Positions 25,909-36,136 are shown, counted from the first letter of the stretch. The stretch: DNA of 64,000 nt from Fidelibacterota bacterium UBA2986 (GCA_002346675.1 DEAI01000011.1:447530-511529), one strand, 5' to 3'. Notes: generated from the letters alone by a model not told the origin. Translations and numbers: made by a program.

Positions 25909-27216
25909 ATGAAAATATTCATTGTTTTATTCTTAATGGCAAACTTGTGTAGCCAGGACCTTGAGGATCTGGATTTTGGGACTGACTCCACTTTTGAGAT
26001 TTTGACTTGGAATATAGAGTGGTTTCCTAAAAATGGTCAAGCCACCGTTGGTTATGTAACTGAGATCATAGAAGCTCTCGATGTAGACGTATTAGCTATA
26101 CAGGAAGTTGACAATACAAATATGTTTGATCAAATGATTGACGGACTTGATCAGTATGAGGGATATTATGAGTCATCCTGGTTTGCAGGGCTAGCATATA
26201 TATATAAACCTGATGTAATAGAAATTAATGATCTTTATGAGATATATACCACATCACCATATTGGAGCCCCTTTCCTAGATCACCAATGGTTATGGATAT
26301 GAACTTTATGGGGGAAAATATTATCATCATTAATAACCATTTTAAGTGCTGTGGTGATGGATATTTAGACTCCGATGATTCAGGTGATGAGGAAACACGT
26401 AGATATATCGCAAGTAACTTGTTGAAAGATTATGTAGATACAAACTTCCAAAATGAAAATGTAATTATTTTAGGAGACTTAAATGATATCTTAACTGATA
26501 ACCCTGAAAATAATGTATTTCAGATGATCTTAAATGATACAGAAAACTATCTATTCGCTGATATGGATATTGCTCAGGGGACAAGCTCTGGCTGGTCTTA
26601 TCCCACCTGGCCGTCTCACATTGACCATATTCTCATAACGAATGAGTTGTTTGATGAATTTGAAAACAACAGCTCTGATATCCAGACCATAAAAATAGAT
26701 GACTATTTTGAAGGAGGTTGGTCTGCATATGACCAAAATGTTTCTGATCACCGTCCAGTTGCCTTAAAACTATTATTTAATGAACAACTAATTGCTGAAT
26801 ATGCTGAGGGATGGGATCTAGTTGGTTTGCCGCTAACCGTAGGCGATAGCGGTTACCTTACCCAATTCCCTAATGCGGTAATTGGAACTTTATACAGTTA
26901 TAATTTAGTCTATGAAGAAGAGACAAATCTTGAAAATGGGAGAGGTTATTGGCTATACTTCGAAAATAATACTGTCAATGAGTTTTCCGGTGAAATGATT
27001 TCAGAAGTTAGCATTAGTCTTAGCGAGGGATGGAATCTGATTACAGGAATTAGTACACCTGTTATGGTAGAAAATATATTTGATAACGGTGGTATAATAT
27101 TTGAGGGTTCCATTTTTGGGTTTGATCAAGTTTATCAAGAAGCTGAGGTTTTATTAGTAGGAAAAGGCTATTGGCTTAAAGCCAGTTCAAGCGGTATAAT
27201 AATAGTTTCAGATTAA
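25909..27216 (+). CDS. Secreted endonuclease/exonuclease/phosphatase-family protein with GWNL module
   Basis: 435 residues. A short signal peptide (about 1-15, LMANLCSQ). The EEP domain (about 28-285) shows LTWNIEWFP, the metal-binding Glu in AIQEVDN, NNHFKCCGDG, GDLNDI and the terminal SDHRPVAL, i.e. a complete DNase I-like active site. It could degrade extracellular DNA or hydrolyse phosphodiesters. The tandem GWNL module (26795-27213) ends the protein and no FPNPFNP tail follows. It lies 18 nt upstream of an outer-membrane barrel gene on the same strand. Confidence 0.87.
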   Translation: MKIFIVLFLMANLCSQDLEDLDFGTDSTFEILTWNIEWFPKNGQATVGYVTEIIEALDVDVLAIQEVDNTNMFDQMIDGLDQYEGYYESSWFAGLAYIYKPDVIEINDLYEIYTTSPYWSPFPRSPMVMDMNFMGENIIIINNHFKCCGDGYLDSDDSGDEETRRYIASNLLKDYVDTNFQNENVIILGDLNDILTDNPENNVFQMILNDTENYLFADMDIAQGTSSGWSYPTWPSHIDHILITNELFDEFENNSSDIQTIKIDDYFEGGWSAYDQNVSDHRPVALKLLFNEQLIAEYAEGWDLVGLPLTVGDSGYLTQFPNAVIGTLYSYNLVYEEETNLENGRGYWLYFENNTVNEFSGEMISEVSISLSEGWNLITGISTPVMVENIFDNGGIIFEGSIFGFDQVYQEAEVLLVGKGYWLKASSSGIIIVSD

Positions 27217-27234
27217 ATTATTTGGAGATATTAA

Positions 27235-28137
27235 ATGAGTTTAACAAAACTTGTAATGTTTTCTATATTGCTTAATTCAATTTCATTTTCTGAGTCATTG
27301 AGTATAAGCAGTAAAATATATTTTGATTACACACACTTTCCTGAAAGCACGGAGGGTTTTAGTGTTAAAAGAGCGTACTTTACTTTCAAAAAGAAAGTAT
27401 CTTCGGATTTATCTTTTACTCTTCAAACGGATGTGAATTATAAGTCTGAACCCAAGTATATATATCTAAAGAAAGCGAATGTATCATGGGAAAACCAACT
27501 AGGGAGGTGGTCCATCGGGGTTATAGGAATGAACATATTTGATGTTCAAGAAAAGACATGGGGGAATCGATTTATTGAAAAATCTTCAATGGACCATAAT
27601 AAGTATTCAAGTTCAGCCGACCTTGGGATTGGCTACAATCGGAACCTAAGCCAGAGTATTTCTTTGAGCACTTTGTTAACTAATGGCGGAGGTTACAAAT
27701 ATTCAGAAAATGATAAATATAAAAAACTATCTATTCAAATGGTTTTAGGTGAAAAAAACTTGATAAAAAATAACGGATTTAACTATGGTGGAGCTTTTTC
27801 TTTTGAACCATTTCATAAGGATTCTTCTACATCTGTTATTGGATTGTTTGCAGGATATTCATCAGATGATTTTAGAGGTGGGTTGGAGTACAATCAAATA
27901 AAAGTAGATGAAAGCAGTTCAATCATATCTGGATATGTTACTTGGAAATATTCTAACAAGGCCTCTTTATTTGGTCGCATTGACAGCTATAATAATAGGG
28001 AAAATTCAGATCCATATTTATTACTGGGTCTAATCTATAATCCTGCTAAAGGGTTAAACATTGCACCAAACTATAGAATGAATCACAAGGATTTTGATGA
28101 TTCCTTATTAATGATAAATATTTTATTTAACTTTTAG
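27235..28137 (+). CDS. Outer-membrane beta-barrel (porin-like) protein
   Basis: 300 residues. A signal peptide (about 1-19, ending SFSES), then alternating amphipathic strands throughout, with aromatic girdles and a final Phe (LMINILFNF), the usual outer-membrane insertion signature. The start of the mature part (FSVKRAYFTFKKKVSSDLSFTLQTDV) resembles OprP/phosphate-selective porin-like proteins. The substrate is unknown. Being directly downstream of the EEP phosphodiesterase, it may take up released phosphate or nucleotides (inference). Confidence 0.72.
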   Translation: MSLTKLVMFSILLNSISFSESLSISSKIYFDYTHFPESTEGFSVKRAYFTFKKKVSSDLSFTLQTDVNYKSEPKYIYLKKANVSWENQLGRWSIGVIGMNIFDVQEKTWGNRFIEKSSMDHNKYSSSADLGIGYNRNLSQSISLSTLLTNGGGYKYSENDKYKKLSIQMVLGEKNLIKNNGFNYGGAFSFEPFHKDSSTSVIGLFAGYSSDDFRGGLEYNQIKVDESSSIISGYVTWKYSNKASLFGRIDSYNNRENSDPYLLLGLIYNPAKGLNIAPNYRMNHKDFDDSLLMINILFNF

Positions 28138-28394
28138 TTTAACATGTTTAAAAAACTGGATATCTTTTCAACAGAGATTAGATTATCCGTTCAAATTGAT
28201 ATAAGAATTCTATTCTCTTTATATTTATAACAGTCGGCTTAACCTCCTTATTCAATCATAGAGACTATTAACTTATAACCAGGACTCCGGAACTAATCTC
28301 CAAGAATACTTTTGGAAGAATATTTTACATCGGGGCCGGGAGCAATAAGTTGGACTTACTTAGACCAGTTTAGATTCCTTAGGGGAATAGTTAT

Positions 28395-30818
28395 TTACTT
28401 CAGCAGCACCATCTTTCTGGTCTGGGCAAACTCTCCTGCCTCTATCTTATAGAGATAGACACCTGCACTCACAGGTCTGCCCATAGGATCTGTGGCATTC
28501 CACTGGACTGACTTGAAGCCTGCCTGTTGGTTTGAGTTAACCAAAGTAGTTACTTCATTGCCCAACATATCAAATATGGTAAGTCTTACATTGCTATCTT
28601 TTGGTAAATCATAGCTTAAAGTTGTAATAGGATTGAACGGGTTTGGAAAGTTTTGATGGAGAGTGAAAGTCTCAGGGACATTGCTCATACGCTCCAAAGT
28701 AAATCTATCTACAGATGGGACTTCAATTACACCCGTATTCTCCAGAATAAATTCCTCACCTTCTGATGACCTTAGTGTCCAATACTTTTGAGTTCCCGCA
28801 GGAACTCGGATATCGTAGGAAATAGTAAGTGTCTCAGCGGTAGGCATTAGCTCTATAACACCAAAATCTTTAACATGTCTCCATCCATCTTTGAATCGTA
28901 CGTCAAAAGAACCTACAGGAGGTTTAGGAGGAAGGCTGTAGCTAAGTCTCTCCCTTGATGATAGTTCTAATCCAAAAAATAATTCAAATCCATTTATGTT
29001 AAGAACATTCGCACTTTGAAAAATGTTATTTCTATCCTTTGATGAATTATCACGACTATTCAAAGCTCCTTCATCAATCCACTGAGAGATCAGATTGATC
29101 TGTTCTGAAGGTAGAGGGCTTCCACCCTGAGGCATTTGTGCGCCACCTCCGGTGCCTTCTAATTTTTGAATTAAAAAACTATTTGCACCGTCTCCAACTA
29201 TAACGACCGGTCCACTATTGCTATCACCTGCCATGAGGTTTTCATATGTTGATAGATCTAATCCTCCAAAGTAAGCCCCTCCATTAATATGACAACTTAT
29301 ACAGTTATCATCGAAGATTGGTTGTATATCACTACCGTAACTCACCCCTTCTGGTGGACCACCATCAACAATTAAGGAAACCTCGCCATTCTGATATGCT
29401 CTCAGCCAATAGCCATTTCCAGAGACAAGGACATCTGTCTCCACATATGAACCGCTGAAACCGTATAAAGTACCTGGAATGATAATTCCGTCTTGATCTG
29501 AAACTGAATTGATAGATATATCTTCTATTAATCCAGAAATTAGATTCCATCCCTCATTAAGACTAATCGTAAGTTCATAAATTGGAGTGCCATAAATTGT
29601 GGTGCTCCCTGATTCATTGAATCTTAACCAATAGCCTTCCCCATTAATAAAGTTTGTAGCAAGGTTGTAACCACCATTAAAAGAATATAATGTTCCTTCT
29701 ATAGACTCAGGATAAAGAACAGAATATCCTGAATCTTCTACATCGAGTGGGAGACCTACGAGATTCCATCCTGAATTATAATCTACAGTAACATTATCGT
29801 CATCACCACAGTTCTCTGGATCCGATAAACATTCTTCACATTCAGCAACATATTCATTTAATTCCTCTAAAATCTCCTCATCACAATCCTCTGTGCATTC
29901 ATCACTAGGGAGAGTCACTAGCCAATTACAAAATTCAATATCATCTTCACAGTCTTCTTCTATACATCCGCCACAATCCATTATACATTCTGGGGGTCCT
30001 TCATCATCAACACAGTCACCCTCTGTTCCTTGCCATTCTATAACATATTGATCTTCATGTTGATAACAGCCAGGCTCAACACAGTGCATGTCAGAATCTT
30101 CTGCACAATTATATACAAATCCATAATTATTTGCTTCTGTTTCACATTCTTCGGGGGAATCAATATCAACTAAATGGTTCCATTCATCTGCATAGTCAGT
30201 ACATTCTTCATCATCTTCAAATATTTCATCACAGTTGTCATTTGAAAGACACTCTATACATGCATTAATATATTCATACACATTTTCTGCATCTTCACCC
30301 TCACAATCATCTAAACACGAATCATTTTCCCAGGCAGCAATAATAGAACAAAATGAATCTGGATCTTCTGGTCCATTTTCTACCAATTCGAAATCTGGAC
30401 AATCAGTAATGCACTCTGGCGGGCCGTCATCGCCACCTTCATCATCATAATCAAATCCTTCTCTAAACATAGTGGAATGCAATCCTTCCCAGTCATCGTC
30501 CTCATCGTAATAAAAATCAACCACTTGACCATCAAATCTGAAATCCATTTCATATGTCGCTATATTCCCAAAGTGTAAGTCAATTGAAATAGTATTTCCA
30601 TCTACCACATAGGGATGAGGATTGGGGATAGCATCTTCAATACCACCAAAAGTACCATCGGTGCTATAGATTGTGTATCTATAGCCATCTTCAAATTGGT
30701 ACAATGTATTTTCTTCAAATCCAACTGGGTGCCATCTACCTTCGATATTTTCAGCATTAAGAATACCAACTATAAAAATTGAAACTACTATTATTTTTTT
30801 ATTAAAAAAATTAACCAT
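28395..30818 (-). CDS. T9SS-secreted protein with cysteine-rich, GWNL and cytochrome c domains
   Basis: 807 residues from ATG 30818, which has AGGAAAA upstream and a signal peptide (IIVVSIFIVGILNAENIEG). Order: a lipocalin-like or small beta domain (25-120); an acidic segment of about 230 residues with more than 25 cysteines (125-350); the GWNL tandem module (29360-29790); a class I cytochrome c-like domain with haem motif CISCH and a distal methionine candidate in GGGAQMPQGGSPLP; a PPKPP-x-GSFDVRF domain; and a T9SS type A tail with QNFPNPFNP. Last gene of the leftward beta-glucan operon, 79 nt after GH5. The role is unknown. The longer frame starting at 30971 overlaps GH5 and lacks a signal, so I rejected it. 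Confidence 0.82.
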   Translation of the reverse strand: MVNFFNKKIIVVSIFIVGILNAENIEGRWHPVGFEENTLYQFEDGYRYTIYSTDGTFGGIEDAIPNPHPYVVDGNTISIDLHFGNIATYEMDFRFDGQVVDFYYDEDDDWEGLHSTMFREGFDYDDEGGDDGPPECITDCPDFELVENGPEDPDSFCSIIAAWENDSCLDDCEGEDAENVYEYINACIECLSNDNCDEIFEDDEECTDYADEWNHLVDIDSPEECETEANNYGFVYNCAEDSDMHCVEPGCYQHEDQYVIEWQGTEGDCVDDEGPPECIMDCGGCIEEDCEDDIEFCNWLVTLPSDECTEDCDEEILEELNEYVAECEECLSDPENCGDDDNVTVDYNSGWNLVGLPLDVEDSGYSVLYPESIEGTLYSFNGGYNLATNFINGEGYWLRFNESGSTTIYGTPIYELTISLNEGWNLISGLIEDISINSVSDQDGIIIPGTLYGFSGSYVETDVLVSGNGYWLRAYQNGEVSLIVDGGPPEGVSYGSDIQPIFDDNCISCHINGGAYFGGLDLSTYENLMAGDSNSGPVVIVGDGANSFLIQKLEGTGGGAQMPQGGSPLPSEQINLISQWIDEGALNSRDNSSKDRNNIFQSANVLNINGFELFFGLELSSRERLSYSLPPKPPVGSFDVRFKDGWRHVKDFGVIELMPTAETLTISYDIRVPAGTQKYWTLRSSEGEEFILENTGVIEVPSVDRFTLERMSNVPETFTLHQNFPNPFNPITTLSYDLPKDSNVRLTIFDMLGNEVTTLVNSNQQAGFKSVQWNATDPMGRPVSAGVYLYKIEAGEFAQTRKMVLLK

Positions 30819-30897
30819 TATATTTTTCCTTAAAGATAGATTACAATTGTTTCTCACTGAATTGGACAAAATCAATAAAAAAAATTCCAATTTTTTT

Positions 30898-32727
30898 TCA
30901 ATATGTTTCAAGTAAAATATCTGAATATTGAGCCTTGGTAAGCTGTGAATTATCATGAGATAAGGTTGCAATTCCTACATAGAATGATTTCCCCCATTTT
31001 GATATATCCATTTCTCCAATTTTTCTCCACTTATCCTCTTTGAGTACGTAAAAGTTCACTATATTGCCAATTTTATTAAGTTTCAATCTAGCATCAGACC
31101 AGTCAACAGAGGGTCCAGAAACTGCCTGCATTGACACTCTGTTGTTAACTCTAAACCCATATTCTGTATTTCCGCTTGGGAAAAAATTAATAATGCCATG
31201 AGCAGAGTTATCATATAGGTTTCTGCGAATCATTAAACCTGCTTTGGCATAGGGGTGGGTATTTTTTAGTGAATCAACTTTAATTGTAAGTTCAAAATCA
31301 TTTTTTATTTTTTGGTAAGCAAACCTAAACTGATCCTTAGAGTTCCATATGTCATCACCTCCACCGTAGAAAGTCCAGCTGTTTTTATCAATCAACTGTC
31401 CTCCTTTGAGAGCTTTTCCTATATCTTTCACTTTCCAAGGATTTGGTAGAATATCATTTTCAGGCGCTATCACAATTTTTGGAGGTTTTGGAGGCAAGGA
31501 ATCAAAAACTGCCGGCTCAATATTTGTAGTTAGCCAGTATTTCAAATCTCCGTCTATAGCATATCCCATGTTCCCAAAAGATATAAACCATTTTTTTATT
31601 TCTTCATAGCTTGCAGTTTTTAGATCAATATCAACTGGATTATTGGAGTTTGTTACCATACCCCAGGTTCCCTCTCCAACTCCACCGTTTGCGCCCAGGA
31701 CTTTATAAGACCACATTGTAGCAGGCCAATTTAAAGATTCATAATAATCATAATATCTGCGCATCATTTCACCCCCACCAGCCTTTTTAAGCACTACATT
31801 GAACTCACCAATTAAAAGGGGACTTTTAAATAATTGCATCTTTTCTGTCCACTCTGGAAGCCCTTCCAATAAAAATTCTGCATGAACATAGGGTGTTGCA
31901 GAACCCCAACCAAAAAAACCAGGGTAAAAATGCATAGTATAGATAACATTGTCCAGATTTACGGATTTGATATTTTGATAAAAATCAATTCCGCTTGTAT
32001 GCCCAGGGAATATTACTATATGGTTATCCTCATTTTTTCTAATTTGTCTGTATATCTTTATTATAATCTTTTTAAGATCTTTTTCATTACTACCCCAAGG
32101 TTCATTTAATAGGTCATAGGCTGCAATAGTTGATTCATTCTTATATCGTTTTGAAATTTCTTTCCAAAGCCAGGCTGTCTGTTCTTGGAAACTTTTATTG
32201 GACCAAAGTTTATTATAATCTACTCTCCCGGAATGATCCATGCCGCTTTGTCTCCCCGGAGCACCATGCATATCAAGTATTACATAGAGCTCTTTCATCT
32301 TTGCCATCTCTATTGCAAGATCAAGCCATTCCCAGGCATCTTCTTTAAGCTGAAATGGTTTTGAGTTGGAATCCATAAGAAGCTTATAGTCAAAGGGTAA
32401 CCTAATTGTGTTCATTCCAAATGATTTTATAATGTCGAAGTCACGGTCTTTAATCCAATTAGAACGATAAATGTCCATCAGCGTTTCCGCTTTGTGCCGA
32501 CCGAATCGGTCTTCTAAAGTCTTAATAAATTCATATTGATCTTTAATTCCTCTGTCAGCATAGTTCAACATCCACATTTCAAGCATAAGCCAATTGCCTA
32601 CATTACAGCCTTTAAGAAATACCGTTTTATCGGTGGGGTTTTTGATATTCCCATTTTCTAATTGAAGGAGACCGGAACCAAGAATTAACCCGTTTAAAAA
32701 GGATAAAATTATCACAATAGTTTTCAT
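30898..32727 (-). CDS. Secreted GH5 (exo-beta-1,3-glucanase-like) with C-terminal concanavalin-like domain
   Basis: 609 residues. Signal peptide 1-18. The GH5 catalytic barrel (about 20-395) has LKGCNVGNWLMLEMWML at strand 1, RLPFDY, ILDMHGAPG, the acid/base E209 in YDLLNEPWG, MHFYPGFFGWG, and the nucleophile E308 in LIGEFNVV. The start and the HGAPG loop resemble fungal-type exo-1,3-glucanases. The C-terminal 170 residues resemble DUF1349-type jelly-roll domains (YAKAGLMIRRN). Probably periplasmic or surface; it would trim beta-1,3-gluco-oligomers. Eighth catalytic/transport gene of the operon, 19 nt after the phosphorylase. Confidence 0.88.
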   Translation of the reverse strand: MKTIVIILSFLNGLILGSGLLQLENGNIKNPTDKTVFLKGCNVGNWLMLEMWMLNYADRGIKDQYEFIKTLEDRFGRHKAETLMDIYRSNWIKDRDFDIIKSFGMNTIRLPFDYKLLMDSNSKPFQLKEDAWEWLDLAIEMAKMKELYVILDMHGAPGRQSGMDHSGRVDYNKLWSNKSFQEQTAWLWKEISKRYKNESTIAAYDLLNEPWGSNEKDLKKIIIKIYRQIRKNEDNHIVIFPGHTSGIDFYQNIKSVNLDNVIYTMHFYPGFFGWGSATPYVHAEFLLEGLPEWTEKMQLFKSPLLIGEFNVVLKKAGGGEMMRRYYDYYESLNWPATMWSYKVLGANGGVGEGTWGMVTNSNNPVDIDLKTASYEEIKKWFISFGNMGYAIDGDLKYWLTTNIEPAVFDSLPPKPPKIVIAPENDILPNPWKVKDIGKALKGGQLIDKNSWTFYGGGDDIWNSKDQFRFAYQKIKNDFELTIKVDSLKNTHPYAKAGLMIRRNLYDNSAHGIINFFPSGNTEYGFRVNNRVSMQAVSGPSVDWSDARLKLNKIGNIVNFYVLKEDKWRKIGEMDISKWGKSFYVGIATLSHDNSQLTKAQYSDILLETY

Positions 32728-32746
32728 TTTGGTTCCTTTTCTAATT

Positions 32747-35700
32747 TTAAATCTTGTTCAAAATTTCTGCATTGATAGATACATCAATCTGTTCAACTGT
32801 TCCACTCCTAGAAAAGATAGATCTACTCATTTTTGAATCGATCTTATTTTTATAATATTGAGTTCTCTCACCTTCTTTAGCTGTGAGTTTTATTTTCGGT
32901 TCATCATCTGTTATAGTATAAATAATTGGGACCTGACAGTAGGTGTATGCAAGCTGATTGTTATTGATATTTAGCTCTTTTTTTTCGGCATTTACATTAT
33001 AAAATGAAAATAATTTTGGTTCATCAAGAAACTCAGATAGCCTAAGAAGACTGGTGTTGAAATGTATTTCTCCATTGTGTACAAAACAGCCCAGTTCACC
33101 AAACCGTGTGAGTACCTCTTCCTTAACCTGCCCTGTCATCCCAGGTTGTTGGGCACCTGAGTGAGCTGGCGTGTGCGAATAAGGATCAAACGGAAATGCA
33201 CCGTACTCTTTCGGTGTTTTTGCGGCACTGAGCCCACTACGAATATCGTAATACAGACGACCCAGTGTTTTTATTTTTTCTATTGATTTATTCAAGCGTA
33301 TGGACTGAAAATATATTTCCTGTACTGAGAGAAGAAGCTTGGAAACCATATGCCAGTAAATAGATCCTATCCCCTCGTATGAGAACATGGTTCCTGACCT
33401 GCCCGTGTAATTATGGTGATCAAACACATCTTCATAAATTTGCATTAGCAGATCATATTCTTTTGTGATAATTCCGCCGTATTTTTTAGTGTCTTTAAGT
33501 GTTAATAGTTCAGATTTAAGGTCGAACGAGTTTCTAAACTCTGGTCTGAAACGAACTAGCCCTTCCGCATCTTGTTCAATAAGAGAACGGTCATTTTTTT
33601 GTAGCATCTTTGTGAGCAATCTGCTTTTAGAAATATTTTTTGATGAAATGATATTTTTATTTAGAAAAGGTGTGATATCTTTTTTGGGATATAGCATAAA
33701 ACTATTCATATCCCTACGGTACAGGTCGCTCTTAAAAAGCGATTCCAGTAATTTGATACAATCATCAATATTTAATGATTTAGAGCTTAATGCTGCCACC
33801 TGCCCCTCAAGCATAAGATCCAAATGATTGATGTCCACTGATTTCTCATTTTCATTCAGGGTAATTATATTATACGCATGGAAAAAACCACTACTATATC
33901 TGTTAAGCTCAATAGTGTCATCCAATTCATTTATAAAATGATTTACAAAATCATTGATTTTATCTAAAGTTATTTCTTTTTTGCCGCTAAATCCTCTGTC
34001 ATAAACAATAGATCTGTATTCGGAGAACGCATTACCCAGCTTTGAGATGAATTCCATTCTGCCACGATTATTTCTTTGAGTATGGAATTTTGAGATAATA
34101 TTATTGACACCATTAAACCAGTTGGCTACCTCTGTCGAAATATCAATTATTTTGATATTTGAATCTTTCAGAATAGAATCAAAAAATGACAAAAATCTTT
34201 TTATATAATATACCGTGACCATAGATGTCCCATAGCCAACCAACGCATTATTTGCATCATTCCACTCAGGCCTTTGAGTGGTCAGCCAAATGCCGCCACC
34301 GGGGACCAGGTTGCAAATTTTTGCCAGGAGAAGAACCAGAATTTTTTCAACAAGATTAGAATGGTACACTGTGTTATCTTTATTCAAGACAAGTTTGCCA
34401 TCACTGCCTATGTCGGCAGCTATTTTATCTATGGCTTCATTTTGTTTAAAATTAAAATCAATCGTTTCTTTAGGATTTTCTATGATTTTATTGAATTCTC
34501 TGATTCGATAGGGTATATTGGCATAACTAAATATAGAGTCTCTGAGTAAACTTTGTATGGTTGAGGGATCATGGTTCTGGAGATGCTCCAGCAATTTCAA
34601 TAAATAGATGATTTGATGATCATTCCAGTAGCCGATGTAGCTCCACGGGTCCTCGGGGTTGCTTATTTCCCAATCAATTCCTTCGCTGGTAATTCGATAG
34701 GGGTTAAATCCATCTACGGTGATTGCATTTAAGAATTTTGCTACCATAGACTCCCAAGCCTGTGGATAGCTATATCCTAGGGCTTCCCAGTTCTGGAAAA
34801 TATCCCGCCAATTTCCTTCATAATAAAAAAGCTGGTTACCCTTTTCATCCCGAGTGCGTATCTCAAAACGGTTCCACGGGCGGCTGGGGTCTCCGTGTCT
34901 TCTACCCAATGTAAGTGGCAAGTATTCCCTGCAGAGCCTTCTCAGGGAAGTATCTTTTATTTGATCTCCCCAGTTAATAAGTTTTTGTAAGCAAATATTG
35001 TTCGGGAGTGTATTTATTGCACTTTGATATTGTTCAAATATTTGTTTATTTCTGGTTTTTAGAAAATTGAGAAAATCTTCTATCTCTACATCATAATTTT
35101 TTGCAAAAACACCACCCCGAAAAAGGTTAAACATGGAGTTTGCTGTGTGGTGGAAATCATTGATTGTTTCATTGGTACACTGATACCCATCAGAGGCTCC
35201 TACCACACTTTCTAGTCGTAAATGATTTTTTTGGATACTTTTTTCAAGCTTTTTTTCGATATTTGATGTGTCCTTTATATCTGAGATCAAATGAGTTATT
35301 TCAGATTGGGTTTTATAAACATCAGCAACAGTATACCAATATATTTTATTTTCAGGTCCAAGTTCTTTTTCAATATTTGTCAAAAAGCATCCGGGCTTTC
35401 CTTTTATCAGATGGTCCTTATTTAATTTTCCACTGTCTGCAAACCTATTGATACTCTTTTCATTTAAAGAAATTTCCTTATTCCCATTATAATATGACCA
35501 AATTAGATTACTGTATAGTGATTCTCCCGGCTCAGGCCGGTCCATTAGCAGAGCGTTCAGAAAAAACAGGGCACAGTCGGTACTCGGACTATATTCAGAT
35601 ACTTTATAGGCATTCGCCAGATTACTCATCTCCTGCTGGGTACGTAACTCAACGCCAGCAGGCATTACATTTCTTAGCCCATCTATCAATTCTAAATTGA

Positions 35701-36133
35701 TTACTTTTTGAGTATTATTGATTAATTTTGTTTTTCTAACAAAACCATACTTTATAGAGGACTGCCAGTTGTATTGAAAGGTTAACCCAAGCGAATGGTT
35801 TATTTCTTCAAAAATGATAATATTCCCTAGACTATTTTTATAGAGATTTGTCTGAGTTTTGTAGGTTTTTCCAGTTGGGGCAAATGGAGACCAAACCAAA
35901 TAATTTTCTTCTTCCTTAATCCGTATTACAGTAACAGGACCGGTAAAGTGAGCGTTGCGATGGAGGAGGTCATCGGTTACATAGGGAAATAATGCCTGTT
36001 CTGCTTTTTTTCTGCCTGCAGTCAGACATCCTGTACTTGAAAGATACATCCAATGATCAGACCCGCTAGACATACTCATTAGGAATGGGTCCATATGATC
36101 TACGTTGGCAATTTTATATAATGATTGATCCAT
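32747..36133 (-). CDS. Very large beta-1,3-glucan phosphorylase candidate (GH149/GH161/GH94-like)
   Basis: 1128 residues, no signal peptide, so cytosolic. Length matches GH149/GH161 beta-1,3-glucan phosphorylases (about 1100) rather than 800-residue GH94 cellobiose phosphorylases. Visible GH94-clan features: SSGSDHWMYLSSTGCLTAGR near the start, GRRHGDPSRPWNRFEI, NWRDIFQNWEALG, and QRPEWNDANNALVGYG with catalytic acid D626. A short GAFPFDPYSHTPAHSGAQQPGMTGQVKEEVLTR region follows near 1000. The expected reaction is phosphate-dependent release of glucose 1-phosphate from beta-1,3-gluco-oligosaccharides. Its position between GH5 and GH30 genes and behind an ABC importer supports this. Confidence 0.82.
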   Translation of the reverse strand: MDQSLYKIANVDHMDPFLMSMSSGSDHWMYLSSTGCLTAGRKKAEQALFPYVTDDLLHRNAHFTGPVTVIRIKEEENYLVWSPFAPTGKTYKTQTNLYKNSLGNIIIFEEINHSLGLTFQYNWQSSIKYGFVRKTKLINNTQKVINLELIDGLRNVMPAGVELRTQQEMSNLANAYKVSEYSPSTDCALFFLNALLMDRPEPGESLYSNLIWSYYNGNKEISLNEKSINRFADSGKLNKDHLIKGKPGCFLTNIEKELGPENKIYWYTVADVYKTQSEITHLISDIKDTSNIEKKLEKSIQKNHLRLESVVGASDGYQCTNETINDFHHTANSMFNLFRGGVFAKNYDVEIEDFLNFLKTRNKQIFEQYQSAINTLPNNICLQKLINWGDQIKDTSLRRLCREYLPLTLGRRHGDPSRPWNRFEIRTRDEKGNQLFYYEGNWRDIFQNWEALGYSYPQAWESMVAKFLNAITVDGFNPYRITSEGIDWEISNPEDPWSYIGYWNDHQIIYLLKLLEHLQNHDPSTIQSLLRDSIFSYANIPYRIREFNKIIENPKETIDFNFKQNEAIDKIAADIGSDGKLVLNKDNTVYHSNLVEKILVLLLAKICNLVPGGGIWLTTQRPEWNDANNALVGYGTSMVTVYYIKRFLSFFDSILKDSNIKIIDISTEVANWFNGVNNIISKFHTQRNNRGRMEFISKLGNAFSEYRSIVYDRGFSGKKEITLDKINDFVNHFINELDDTIELNRYSSGFFHAYNIITLNENEKSVDINHLDLMLEGQVAALSSKSLNIDDCIKLLESLFKSDLYRRDMNSFMLYPKKDITPFLNKNIISSKNISKSRLLTKMLQKNDRSLIEQDAEGLVRFRPEFRNSFDLKSELLTLKDTKKYGGIITKEYDLLMQIYEDVFDHHNYTGRSGTMFSYEGIGSIYWHMVSKLLLSVQEIYFQSIRLNKSIEKIKTLGRLYYDIRSGLSAAKTPKEYGAFPFDPYSHTPAHSGAQQPGMTGQVKEEVLTRFGELGCFVHNGEIHFNTSLLRLSEFLDEPKLFSFYNVNAEKKELNINNNQLAYTYCQVPIIYTITDDEPKIKLTAKEGERTQYYKNKIDSKMSRSIFSRSGTVEQIDVSINAEILNKI

Positions 36134-36136
36134 AAT

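Noticed and set aside
28370..28394. Short ATTCC/GGAAT palindrome after the leftward operon
   Set aside because: Only five base pairs and no T-run; too weak to call a terminator.
30000..30450. Cysteine-rich region as a metallothionein or small peptide gene
   Set aside because: It is in frame within a large secreted protein with no start of its own; the plus-strand frame opposite (30235-30450) is a shadow.
30819..30971. N-terminal extension of the cytochrome-containing protein
   Set aside because: It overlaps the GH5 gene end, lacks a signal peptide, and a good ribosome-binding site and signal start at 30818.
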